Of a stretch of 64,000 bases of DNA, positions 40,442-48,235 are shown in pieces. Every line of letters starts with the position of its first letter. Positions within the stretch are counted from its first letter, which is position 1. Origin of the DNA: Phycisphaerales bacterium (lineage in GTDB: Bacteria; Planctomycetota; Phycisphaerae; Phycisphaerales; UBA1924); the NCBI GenBank assembly GCA_017642965.1, contig JAEPOJ010000009.1:1-64000 (forward strand). Direction: 5' to 3'. The notes beneath the pieces were generated by a model. It was given only the letters and a program-made list of their open reading frames with translations, was not told the origin of the DNA and made no database searches. The position numbers and the translations under genes are program-made.

Positions 40442-41899
40442 ATGCCCAAGAACACCGCACAAGCCGCCACATTCCTCAGGAGAGGTGTGCAGGAACTCAA
40501 GGCCGAACGCTACGGCATCGCTCTTGGGCTCCTGGAGAAGGCCCTCAAGCTCGACAAGGACAACCCCGAGATTCTCTGCCGGCTGGCCCAGCTGCACATC
40601 GTCACGTGGAAATCTGAGGAGGCGATCGAGTACGCTCGCCGCGCACTCAAACGCAGGGCCAATCATCCGGATACGCTCCTCCTGCTTTCCCAGGCCTACA
40701 TGCAACTCGGACGCATTGATGACATGCACGACGCGCTGGATCGAGCCCTCCAGCAGGACCCGAGCCACGATCCATGTGCGCACGCCAAGGTCATGGCGTA
40801 CATCAACTCGGGCGAGTTGGAGCAGGCCGCGGCGGTCCTCGAGCGGGTCGAGGTGCACGGGCAGACCCCGACCCTCATCAGCATGGCCCGCGGCAAGCTC
40901 GCGAGATCCCAGAAGCGATTCGCCGATGCGATCCCGCACTTCGAGCAGATCCTGGCGCAGGAAAACGCTATGGATCGTCAGAAGCGATCCGCGCGTTTCG
41001 AGCTCGGGCACTGCTACGACGCGCTCGGCGAGTACGACAAGGCGTTCGAGTACTTCCGTGTCGCCAATGGAGGGCACCTCCCGGGCCGTCAGCTCCATGC
41101 CCCAACCATGATCGAGCAATGGTCCAGGGAGATTCTCGATTCCATGCCCAGCGCCAAGAGCGACTCCGCACGCCCGGTGTTCATCGTCGGGATGCCGCGC
41201 TCGGGCACCACGCTCACTGAGCAGATCCTCGCGGCCCACCCGGAGGTCGCGACGGTCGGCGAGGCGCCCCTGCTCGGGCACCAGTTCAACCGCAAGAGCC
41301 CATCATCGCTCGGCCCAGAAGACATCGAGCGATACGCCAGCGAGTACCTCGAGATGCTCAGCAGCCGGGCCGGGGATTCGGCAGCCCGCGTCGTTGATAA
41401 GCACATGGGCATGGAGCGCACGCTCGGGCTCATCTCGAAGATGTTCCCGCGTGCAAGGGTCATACACTGCCTCCGCGACCCGATCGACTCGTGCCTCAGC
41501 TCTTACTTCCAGAACTTTGGCACCAACGTCAGCTACTCGCGCGACCTGCGATCGCTCGGCGAGCAGTACGTGGCGCACCGCCAGGTCATGGACCACTGGT
41601 ACGACATCCTCGGCATCGAGATCCTGCCGAACCGGTACGAGGAGCTTGTCGCAGATTTCGAGCCGCGCGCCAGAGCGTTGATCGATCACATCGGTCTCGA
41701 GTTCCACGAGGATTGCCTGAGCTTCCATGAATCCAAGGATCTTGTGAGCACCGCGAGCAGCGTGCAGGTGCGGAGCCCGATCTATCAGAGCAGCACGCAG
41801 CGGTGGCGGAACTACGAGAAACACATCGGACCTTTGATCGAGGCGCTGGGTGAATATGCCGATACCAGCCCCCAGACCGCAACGAAACAGGGAGCGTAA
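40442..41899 (+). CDS. TPR-repeat sulfotransferase 3
   Basis: 485 residues. TPR-like repeats (about 10-200) precede a sulfotransferase domain with intact loop VGMPRSGTTLTEQILAAHP and HCLRDPIDSCLSSYFQNF. The C-terminal SSTQRWRNYEKHIGPLIEALG is shared with gene 4. It is 4 nt from the next gene, so the pair is an operon. Role inferred as sulfation of a secreted or cell-surface acceptor. Confidence 0.86.
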   Translation: MPKNTAQAATFLRRGVQELKAERYGIALGLLEKALKLDKDNPEILCRLAQLHIVTWKSEEAIEYARRALKRRANHPDTLLLLSQAYMQLGRIDDMHDALDRALQQDPSHDPCAHAKVMAYINSGELEQAAAVLERVEVHGQTPTLISMARGKLARSQKRFADAIPHFEQILAQENAMDRQKRSARFELGHCYDALGEYDKAFEYFRVANGGHLPGRQLHAPTMIEQWSREILDSMPSAKSDSARPVFIVGMPRSGTTLTEQILAAHPEVATVGEAPLLGHQFNRKSPSSLGPEDIERYASEYLEMLSSRAGDSAARVVDKHMGMERTLGLISKMFPRARVIHCLRDPIDSCLSSYFQNFGTNVSYSRDLRSLGEQYVAHRQVMDHWYDILGIEILPNRYEELVADFEPRARALIDHIGLEFHEDCLSFHESKDLVSTASSVQVRSPIYQSSTQRWRNYEKHIGPLIEALGEYADTSPQTATKQGA

Positions 41900-41903
41900 C
41901 AGC

Positions 41904-43346
41904 ATGAGCCAGATCGGACCCTCGATCACGACCGCCTATCAGAAAATGGTAGGTAACTGCCGGAACCTGCTCGAGTCGGGCCAGTACGACAGCGCCATCG
42001 CGATGCTCCACGAACTCCGAGAGCAGCAACCGCGCGATACCGCGGTCCTGCGCATGCTTGGGCATGCGTTGATGATGATCGACTTTCGTGACGAGGCCAT
42101 CCGCCACCTCTCGTTCGCCTCCAAACTCGAGCCCAATAACGTGGACCTGCTCGTTGATCTTTGCGGCGCGTACCGGCGCATCGATCAGATCGGCAAGGCG
42201 CATCAGGCCGTGGACAAGGCGCTCAAAGTCCGCCCCGGCTTCCCGCGGGCCGTCATGGCCAAGGCACGCCTGCTCCAATCGCACGGCAACTCCGAGCAGG
42301 CATACGAGCACGTCAAGGCGACCCTCGAAGCACACAAGGACCCGGACGTGGTCGCGGTGTTCGGGCAGCTTTGCCGGGAACTCAAGCGCCAGCACGAGGC
42401 GATCGATATCGTCCGCCAGACGCTCGAACGCGCGGATATGAGCCGCAACCAACGCCAGGACCTGCTCTTCTCCCTCGGGCACCTGCTCGATTCCGTCGGC
42501 GAATACGATGAGGCATTCGACTGCTTCGCCAAGGGCAACGGCATGAGCGCCGAGTACCCCCAGTTCGAGTACGACAAGTGGGAGAGCAACTGGACAAGAG
42601 AGAAATACGACGCGATCCCGGAGAGCGACATCGATGGGTCGCGCTGCGTCTTTATCGTCGGCATGCCCCGTTCGGGCACCACGCTCACCGAACAGATCAT
42701 CGCCTCCCACCCCAACGCCAACGGCATAGGTGAGGGCGACATGATCGATAAGTTCACACGCAACCGCAAGACCGGTGACTTCGACAAGGCGTACGTCAAC
42801 AAGGCGGGCGAGGCATACACCGAGATGCTCCGCAACACCTTCCCAGATCAGAAGAAGCACAAACGCATCTGCGACAAGATGCCCGAGAACTACTACTTCG
42901 CGGGTTTTATATCGCGTGCGCTCCCCGGTTCCAGGATCATCCACTGCAAGCGCAACCCGATCGACACCTGCCTATCGATCTACTTCCAGCGCTTCGGCCC
43001 CCGGATCGTCTACGCGACGGACCTGAGCAACTGCGCCCAGCAGTACCTGAGCTACCTCAAGGCGGTCGATCACGTGCAGGACGTGCTCAAGATCGACATG
43101 CTCGACGTGCAATATGAGCAGACGACCTCCGAGCCAGAGCCGTCAATCCGGCGCATGCTCGACCACGTCGGGCTGCCCTTCGATGAGGCGTGCATGAACT
43201 TCCACAAGAGCAAGAAGTCGGTGCACACCGCCAGCGTGTCGCAGATCCGCCAGCCGCTCTACAAGACCTCCGCGAACCGGTGGAAGAACTACGAGAAGCA
43301 CATTGCTCCGCTGATCGACAAGCTGGGCCATCTTGTCGATCAGTAA
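41904..43346 (+). CDS. TPR-repeat sulfotransferase 4
   Basis: 480 residues, same architecture as gene 3: TPR-like repeats, VGMPRSGTTLTEQIIASHP, HCKRNPIDTCLSIYFQRF and SANRWKNYEKHIAPLIDKLG. GGGAG lies about 9 nt before ATG 41904. Intact motifs suggest an active enzyme. A bidirectional terminator follows 20 nt after the stop. Confidence 0.86.
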   Translation: MSQIGPSITTAYQKMVGNCRNLLESGQYDSAIAMLHELREQQPRDTAVLRMLGHALMMIDFRDEAIRHLSFASKLEPNNVDLLVDLCGAYRRIDQIGKAHQAVDKALKVRPGFPRAVMAKARLLQSHGNSEQAYEHVKATLEAHKDPDVVAVFGQLCRELKRQHEAIDIVRQTLERADMSRNQRQDLLFSLGHLLDSVGEYDEAFDCFAKGNGMSAEYPQFEYDKWESNWTREKYDAIPESDIDGSRCVFIVGMPRSGTTLTEQIIASHPNANGIGEGDMIDKFTRNRKTGDFDKAYVNKAGEAYTEMLRNTFPDQKKHKRICDKMPENYYFAGFISRALPGSRIIHCKRNPIDTCLSIYFQRFGPRIVYATDLSNCAQQYLSYLKAVDHVQDVLKIDMLDVQYEQTTSEPEPSIRRMLDHVGLPFDEACMNFHKSKKSVHTASVSQIRQPLYKTSANRWKNYEKHIAPLIDKLGHLVDQ

Positions 43347-43365
43347 ACAAGTCGATCAGGAAGCA

Positions 43366-43399
43366 ATAAAAAACGCCCGCGCTGGCGCGGGCGTCCTTT
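43366..43399. terminator. Bidirectional terminator
   Basis: A 10-bp perfect stem (ACGCCCGCGC and its complement) with a 2-nt apex. The left side is AATAAAAAA, which gives a strong T-run for - strand transcripts (OmpH gene); the right side CCTTTC serves the + strand less well. Confidence 0.78.
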
Positions 43400-43436
43400 C
43401 ATATGCAACTCGTCGGGTGCGATGCGGCCAGCGTGA

Positions 43437-44171
43437 TTACTCTTCGCCGCCCTCTTCGCCCGAGGCCGGCTCCGCGTTCTCGGCCGGCTCTTCGCTCTGC
43501 GCATCTTCCACGCCACCGTTGCTCGGGTCGATCAGCCCGGAATCGGCTTCGCCTTCGGGCGCGTCCTCGGGGTATCCCAGACGCACACGCAGCTGCTCGG
43601 TCAGGTCCGTCGCGGTGGGGGGCGTCACCAGCGGACGGGCGAGGATCTCCTGCGTGATCCCGGTGATCGTGTCGGTCTGGAGCAGCTCACCGTCTGCGCG
43701 GGTCGCGAAAACGAAGTCGTAGCCCTCCTCGGCCGCGATCTCGTTCGCAGCAGCGTAGATCTCCTGATACGCGCCGGCGATCTGGTTTGCGATCAGGCGC
43801 TGGTAGCCGGTGGTGGCCTCCTGGCTCTGATACTGGGCCTGGTTCTGCAAGGTCTGGTACTGCTGGTAGAGCGCCTGCGCGTTCTGGTCATCGGGCGTCA
43901 TATTGCTCAGCTGCGTCTGCAGTGCCATCAGCTGCTGCTGCACCTGCTCCATCTGCGCATTGGTCGCGGTCTCATACTCCGCCCGCTGGGTCGTCATCTC
44001 GTCGGTGCTCAGGGCGCGGTCAACGAGCGCGAACACATCGATCGAGGCGAGGTTGCCGGTCTCAACACCGACGGTGCGGGTCGCGTGAGCCGCATTGTTC
44101 CAGCCGATCGCGCCGATCGTCGCGGTCAGGGCGAGGGCGCCGATCAGGGCGGCGTTCGTGGGGCGTTTCAT
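43437..44171 (-). CDS. OmpH/Skp-like periplasmic protein
   Basis: 244 residues. A signal peptide (ending AHA, about residue 28) is followed by a central coiled coil (QMEQVQQQLMALQTQLSNM) and ANEIAAEEGYDFVFATR, the usual end of OmpH/Skp domains. The acidic C-terminal extension (about 45 residues rich in E, G, A, P) is not part of the family. The likely role is as an outer-membrane protein chaperone. ATG 44171 is chosen for GAGAGTAAG upstream. Confidence 0.75.
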   Translation of the reverse strand: MKRPTNAALIGALALTATIGAIGWNNAAHATRTVGVETGNLASIDVFALVDRALSTDEMTTQRAEYETATNAQMEQVQQQLMALQTQLSNMTPDDQNAQALYQQYQTLQNQAQYQSQEATTGYQRLIANQIAGAYQEIYAAANEIAAEEGYDFVFATRADGELLQTDTITGITQEILARPLVTPPTATDLTEQLRVRLGYPEDAPEGEADSGLIDPSNGGVEDAQSEEPAENAEPASGEEGGEE

Positions 44172-44226
44172 GGTCTTACTCTCAGTCTGCCCATGCATGA
44201 TTCAGGGCGGGTTTGGGGTCCGTGTA

Positions 44227-44232
44227 TATACT
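44227..44232 (+). promoter_or_regulatory. Candidate -10 TATACT before the aminopeptidase gene
   Basis: In the 149-bp gap between the divergent OmpH and M29 genes, TATACT lies 88 nt before ATG 44321. The overlapping TATACA on the - strand could serve the OmpH gene. No convincing -35 for either. Confidence 0.3.
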
Positions 44233-44320
44233 TGAATCTCACAGAACAATACGGGCCCGGGGGGTGTCTGTGTTCAGTCCGCACCGAATTCCCGCGATCC
44301 CACGCCAGGAGAGCCGCTGC

Positions 44321-45466
44321 ATGCGCGATCAACGCCTCGATAAACTCGCCGACATCCTCGTCCGTTATTCCACCAAAGTGAAAAAGGGCGATCTCGTCGA
44401 GATCGGGGCGGACCCCGTGGCCATGCCGCTCGTCGAAGCGGTCTACGAGGCGGTCCTCAAGGCGGGAGGGCACCCGTTCTGGAAGCTCAAAAGCTCTTCA
44501 CTCGCGGACATCCTCTACGAGCACGCGAGCGATGAGCAGCTCGATTACCTGAGCCCGATCGATCAGTTCACCAACGAGACGATCGATGTCTCGATCGGGC
44601 TCTGGGTGGACAACAACACCAAGGCCTTCTCGCGCGTCGACCCCGCCAAGCTTGCTCGCCGCCGCCTCGCGACCGCCCCGAACATGAAGACCGTCCTCAA
44701 CCGTGCAGCAGAGGGCAAGATGCGCTGGACGGGGACGATGTACCCGACCAACGGGGCCGCCCAGGACGCGGAGATGTCCCTGGCGCAGTATGAGAAGTTC
44801 GTGTTCGAAGCCGGGCTCCTGCACCTTTCAGATCCCGTCGCGGCGTGGGAGCAGATCCACGTGCGCCAGCAGCGCGTGTGCGATTACCTCGCAACGAAGA
44901 ACGAGCTGCATTTCAAGGCGCCGGCCGGCAAGGACCACGACGGCACCGATCTGCGTGTCAACATCGACACGAGCAAGTCCATCTGGGTCAACTGCTCCGG
45001 GGGCGAGAACTTCCCAGACGGCGAGGTCTTCTGCGGCCCGCAGGGCGCGGATGGTCATGTGAACTACACATTCCCCGGCGTCTACAACGGACGCGAAGTG
45101 GACGGGATCCGTCTTGAGTTCAAGGACGGTCGCGTCGTCGACGCGAGCGCGAAGAAGAACGAGGAGTTCCTCATCGCGATGCTCGATCAGGACGAGGGCG
45201 CCCGCGTCATGGGTGAGATCGCGATCGGCACGAACTACTCCATCAAGGAGTTCTCCAAGAACACCCTCTTCGACGAGAAGATCGGCGGCACCTTCCACGC
45301 GGCGTGCGGCATGGGATACCCCGAATCCGGGTCCTTCAACGAGTCCGCGTTGCACTGGGATATGGTCTGCGATCTGCGAGATGGAGGCGAGATCAGCGCC
45401 GACGGCGAGGTCTTCCATAAGGACGGCAAGTTCCTGCGTGATGGGTGGCCGTGCGCTGCCGAGTAA
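44321..45466 (+). CDS. M29-family aminopeptidase
   Basis: 381 residues. Matches thermophilic-aminopeptidase (AmpS, AmpT) proteins: VKKGDLVEIGADPVAMPLVEA, the metal-site region NCSGGENFPDGEVFCGP and GEIAIGTNYSIKEFSKNTLFDEKIGGTFH (read in pieces), with FNESALHWDMVCDLR near the end. These contain the Glu, His, Tyr and Asp ligands for two divalent metals. AGGAGAG precedes ATG 44321; earlier in-frame codons lack homology. Cytosolic peptide breakdown. Confidence 0.88.
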   Translation: MRDQRLDKLADILVRYSTKVKKGDLVEIGADPVAMPLVEAVYEAVLKAGGHPFWKLKSSSLADILYEHASDEQLDYLSPIDQFTNETIDVSIGLWVDNNTKAFSRVDPAKLARRRLATAPNMKTVLNRAAEGKMRWTGTMYPTNGAAQDAEMSLAQYEKFVFEAGLLHLSDPVAAWEQIHVRQQRVCDYLATKNELHFKAPAGKDHDGTDLRVNIDTSKSIWVNCSGGENFPDGEVFCGPQGADGHVNYTFPGVYNGREVDGIRLEFKDGRVVDASAKKNEEFLIAMLDQDEGARVMGEIAIGTNYSIKEFSKNTLFDEKIGGTFHAACGMGYPESGSFNESALHWDMVCDLRDGGEISADGEVFHKDGKFLRDGWPCAAE

Positions 45467-45877
45467 TCAAAGGCGTCGCAACCGGACCACCCGACGAGCC
45501 GCGATCGAGTCCACATCAACCCCGCATTCCGGGCAGATAGTGGGGCGGGGCAACCGCTCGACATCGTACCCGCAGAACGAGCAGTGCCCGCTCGGTGTGA
45601 CGGCGCGGGGGTGCTGCTCAAGGATCGCGTCCCAGATCGAGCGGATCGAGTCCTGCGCGATCCGCCACTCCAGCTCGTTCTGCGTCTCGATGAGAATCAG
45701 GAACCGCGGTGGCTTGGCGCCTTCGATCTGGGAATGAGGCGTTTTCTCCTCATTCTCCACCTCGACCGCCTTCACCCCACGCAGAGATAGCCCGTAGAGG
45801 ATCTGGGCCACATCATCGCGAGTATCGGCGCTGGTGATGATGCGATCTTTGTACGGGCTCGGGTCTGTCTTGCGCAC
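45467..45877 (-). CDS. Small zinc-ribbon protein
   Basis: 136 residues, not a named family. The N-terminal half (TRDDVAQILYGLSLRGVKAV) looks like an alpha/beta domain. The C-terminus has a two-knuckle ribbon CSFCGYDVERLPRPTICPEC, common in planctomycete proteins. GTG 45877 is chosen because a TATCCT -10-like box ends 5 nt upstream; the open frame extends to a TTG at 45895. Divergent from rsmH through a symmetric promoter. Confidence 0.65.
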   Translation of the reverse strand: MRKTDPSPYKDRIITSADTRDDVAQILYGLSLRGVKAVEVENEEKTPHSQIEGAKPPRFLILIETQNELEWRIAQDSIRSIWDAILEQHPRAVTPSGHCSFCGYDVERLPRPTICPECGVDVDSIAARRVVRLRRL

Positions 45878-45880
45878 CCC

Positions 45881-45913
45881 TGAGGATAGCGACAACCCGC
45901 CCGTCTATCCTCA
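45881..45913. promoter_or_regulatory. Symmetric divergent promoter: perfect 9-bp inverted repeat
   Basis: TGAGGATAG (45881-45889) and CTATCCTCA (45905-45913) are exact complements 15 bp apart. Each arm holds a TATCCT hexamer. The + strand copy ends 6 nt before the rsmH ATG (45918), the - strand copy 5 nt before the GTG at 45877. Each -10 sits at the -35 distance (17-nt spacing) of the other. Confidence 0.6.
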
Positions 45914-45917
45914 CCCC

Positions 45918-46862
45918 ATGGGCGACGAACTCACCCACATCCCGGTCCTACCCAGCGAGGTCATCGAGCTGCTCGATCCCCAGCCGGGGCAGGTGTATGT
46001 CGACTGCACCGCCGGTCTGGGGGGGCACGCATGCATGGTCGCCGAGCACCTCGGGCCCGAGGGCACGATCGTTCTCAACGACATGGACCAAGGGAATCTT
46101 GATCTTGCTAAGGCCAGCGTTGCCAGCACCTTGCGTCCGGATGACCCCGGCTCGGCGAGGGTCCACGCGATCCGAGGAAACTTCTCCGAGCTGCCCAGGG
46201 CCTTGGGCGAGCTTGGGCTCCAAGCGGACATGGTTCTTGCGGATCTGGGGTTCGCAAGCACGCAGGTCGACGACCCGGAGCGGGGGCTGAGCTTCCGTTT
46301 CTCGGGCCCCCTCGACATGCGGCTCGACCCCTCCATGCCGATCACCGCCGAGGAACTGGTCAACACCCTCCCGGAACGGGAGCTGGCCCAGATCATCTTC
46401 CGGTACGGCGAGGACAAATCCGCGAGAAGGATCGCGTCAAAACTTGTTGCTGCTCGGGAGGTTGAGCCGATTACAACGACTGATCGGCTTGCCGAGATCG
46501 TGCGTTCGGCGATCCCCGGCCCGCGCGGCAGTATCAATCCAGCGACGAAGACCTTCCAGGCACTTCGCATCGCGGTCAACGACGAACTGGGCAGCCTTGA
46601 CGCGCTGCTCCGATCGATCGGGATCGCGCTCAAGAAGAACCGAGGGGGCAATCCGAGCTGGATCGCTCCTGGCGCTCGTGTAGGGATCATCGCGTTCCAC
46701 TCGCTCGAGGACCGCCCCGTCAAACGGGCAGTTGGCGAATGGACAAGCAACGACTGGGGCGAGTCGATCACACGCAAGCCGATCGAGGCCACAGACGCCG
46801 AGATCGCGAGCAACCCGCGGGCACGCTCGGCCAAGCTCCGCGGGATCAGGGCGAGTCAATGA
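45918..46862 (+). CDS. rsmH: 16S rRNA m4C1402 methyltransferase RsmH
   Basis: 314 residues. SAM-binding YVDCTAGLGGHACM, LADLGFASTQVDDPERGLSF, RIASKLVAAR and the C-terminal GARVGIIAFHSLEDRPVKRA are signatures. Normal length. The start follows the -10-like TATCCT with no ribosome site. It heads the remnant division and cell-wall cluster (LysM, FtsL-like, FtsI), as mraW does in the dcw clusters of many bacteria. Confidence 0.94.
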   Translation: MGDELTHIPVLPSEVIELLDPQPGQVYVDCTAGLGGHACMVAEHLGPEGTIVLNDMDQGNLDLAKASVASTLRPDDPGSARVHAIRGNFSELPRALGELGLQADMVLADLGFASTQVDDPERGLSFRFSGPLDMRLDPSMPITAEELVNTLPERELAQIIFRYGEDKSARRIASKLVAAREVEPITTTDRLAEIVRSAIPGPRGSINPATKTFQALRIAVNDELGSLDALLRSIGIALKKNRGGNPSWIAPGARVGIIAFHSLEDRPVKRAVGEWTSNDWGESITRKPIEATDAEIASNPRARSAKLRGIRASQ

Positions 46863-46883
46863 CGCGCCCGCCTCAACCGATCG

Positions 46884-46899
46884 GTGTGTGAGAACACAC
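46884..46899 (+). other. Hairpin with GAGA tetraloop after rsmH
   Basis: GTGTGT-GAGA-ACACAC, a 6-bp stem with a GNRA-type loop, 22 nt after the rsmH stop and with no T-run. It may tune expression or mRNA processing between rsmH and the LysM gene. Confidence 0.35.
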
Positions 46900-46984
46900 T
46901 CATCGTCTTCATGATTTCTGAATGCGTAGCGCCAGGGATTCGGCACTACGCTCAACGATGGCATCACTCGGCAAGGAAGCGGCT

Positions 46985-47770
46985 GTGACCAAAGAAAGCA
47001 AGCTCGCGCTCATCATCGGATTCGTCCTCGTGCTCGTCGTCGGCGTGCTCGTCAGCGATCACTTCTCGCAGGCCAACAAGATGTCGCACGACACCATCTC
47101 CCCGGAAGAGGGGGCGACGCGCACGCCCATCGCTTCGTTGGGCGATCGCGAGACCCAGGCCATCAACGACGCCTTCGCACACGTGCAGGCGCCCACCCGA
47201 TCCGCATCGAACGAGTCGAGCAGCACGCCGCAGGACACGTTCGAGCCGATCGCGATCGACAACACGAACCCGCGGTCCATACTCGATAACGCGATCGACT
47301 ACGCACGCAACACAAAGCTGCCGCAAGCAGCCAGCACCATCGAGAAACGAGAAGAGCGTGCACCTGAACCATCGCGCCTCCCCGAACCGCAGTACCATGC
47401 GTACACGGTGCAGTCCGGGGATACCCTCATCGGGATCGCGCGGCGTCTGCTCGGCGATGGCGATCGGTACACAGAAATAGAGGCACTCAACGCCGACCAG
47501 CTCGGCCCGGACCTGGTCATCACCATCGGGATGACGCTCAAGCTCCCCCCCGACGCGACCATTATCACGCTCGGCTCACGCGAATCGAAGCCTACGACGC
47601 ACAGCCGCGGTGAACGGTCCTACACCGTGAAGCCGGGCGACACGCTGGGCGAGATCGCCTTCAAGCTGCTCGGGACCTCGAAGAGGATGGACGAGATCGT
47701 CGAGCTCAACGGGCTTGACAGCGCCGATACCATCTTCGTCGGCATGGCGCTCAAGATCCCCGCCAAGTAA
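46985..47770 (+). CDS. Membrane-anchored protein with two LysM domains
   Basis: 261 residues from GTG 46985: a short cytosolic start, one transmembrane helix (LALIIGFVLVLVVGVLV), a low-complexity linker, and two LysM peptidoglycan-binding domains (YTVQSGDTLIGIARRLLG and YTVKPGDTLGEIAFKLLG). AAGGAAG lies 5-6 nt before the GTG; an ATG at 46958 is an alternative. Its place between rsmH and ftsL/ftsI suggests a division-site or wall-anchoring role. LysM binds the sugar backbone of peptidoglycan, so it supports the presence of a wall. Confidence 0.78.
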   Translation: MTKESKLALIIGFVLVLVVGVLVSDHFSQANKMSHDTISPEEGATRTPIASLGDRETQAINDAFAHVQAPTRSASNESSSTPQDTFEPIAIDNTNPRSILDNAIDYARNTKLPQAASTIEKREERAPEPSRLPEPQYHAYTVQSGDTLIGIARRLLGDGDRYTEIEALNADQLGPDLVITIGMTLKLPPDATIITLGSRESKPTTHSRGERSYTVKPGDTLGEIAFKLLGTSKRMDEIVELNGLDSADTIFVGMALKIPAK

Positions 47771-47806
47771 CCACACCACGCCCGCCCCGACCGATCGGAT
47801 ACCGCC

Positions 47807-48202
47807 GTGTTTGCCAAGTTCGTTGTGCTCATCCTGGTCTTCGGAGCCACCGGCGTCGGTGTGCTGTCCGTCCGCCAGTCGCGCCTGCAGAGCGTGCATG
47901 AGATGGCCGAGTCGCGGCACCGCTCGCTGCAGCTCAGCGAGAAGGCGGGCGAGATCCGCACCCTGATCGTCAGGGCGTGCACCCCGCAGCGGATCCACGC
48001 CCTGCTCGAGACGCATGGCGAGTTCGTGCCCGCGTCGAAAGCGCCCGCGCAGATCAAGCTCATGCAGCGTGGTCTCGAACGCGAGCAAGCTGTCGCGCTG
48101 CCCATCGAGAAGACAGAACCGGTCAAGGACGTACAGCTCGAAGACGGCTCACTCGTGTTTACGCTCGAAGACGGAACACGCGTGGTCTTTGTCAGAGAGT
48201 AA
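47807..48202 (+). CDS. FtsL-like small membrane protein
   Basis: 131 residues. An N-terminal transmembrane helix (VVLILVFGATGVGVLSV) is followed by a helical stretch (QSRLQSVHEMAESRHRSLQ) and EIRTLIVRACTPQRIHAL. FtsL is poorly conserved and recognised by position: a small bitopic protein between rsmH and ftsI. GTG start at 47807. The C-terminal domain (about 60 residues, ending EDGTRVVFV) is longer than usual for FtsL, so the identification is tentative. Confidence 0.55.
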   Translation: MFAKFVVLILVFGATGVGVLSVRQSRLQSVHEMAESRHRSLQLSEKAGEIRTLIVRACTPQRIHALLETHGEFVPASKAPAQIKLMQRGLEREQAVALPIEKTEPVKDVQLEDGSLVFTLEDGTRVVFVRE

Positions 48203-48235
48203 CAGGCCCAGTCAACCGCGAGAGGAAGGATCCAA

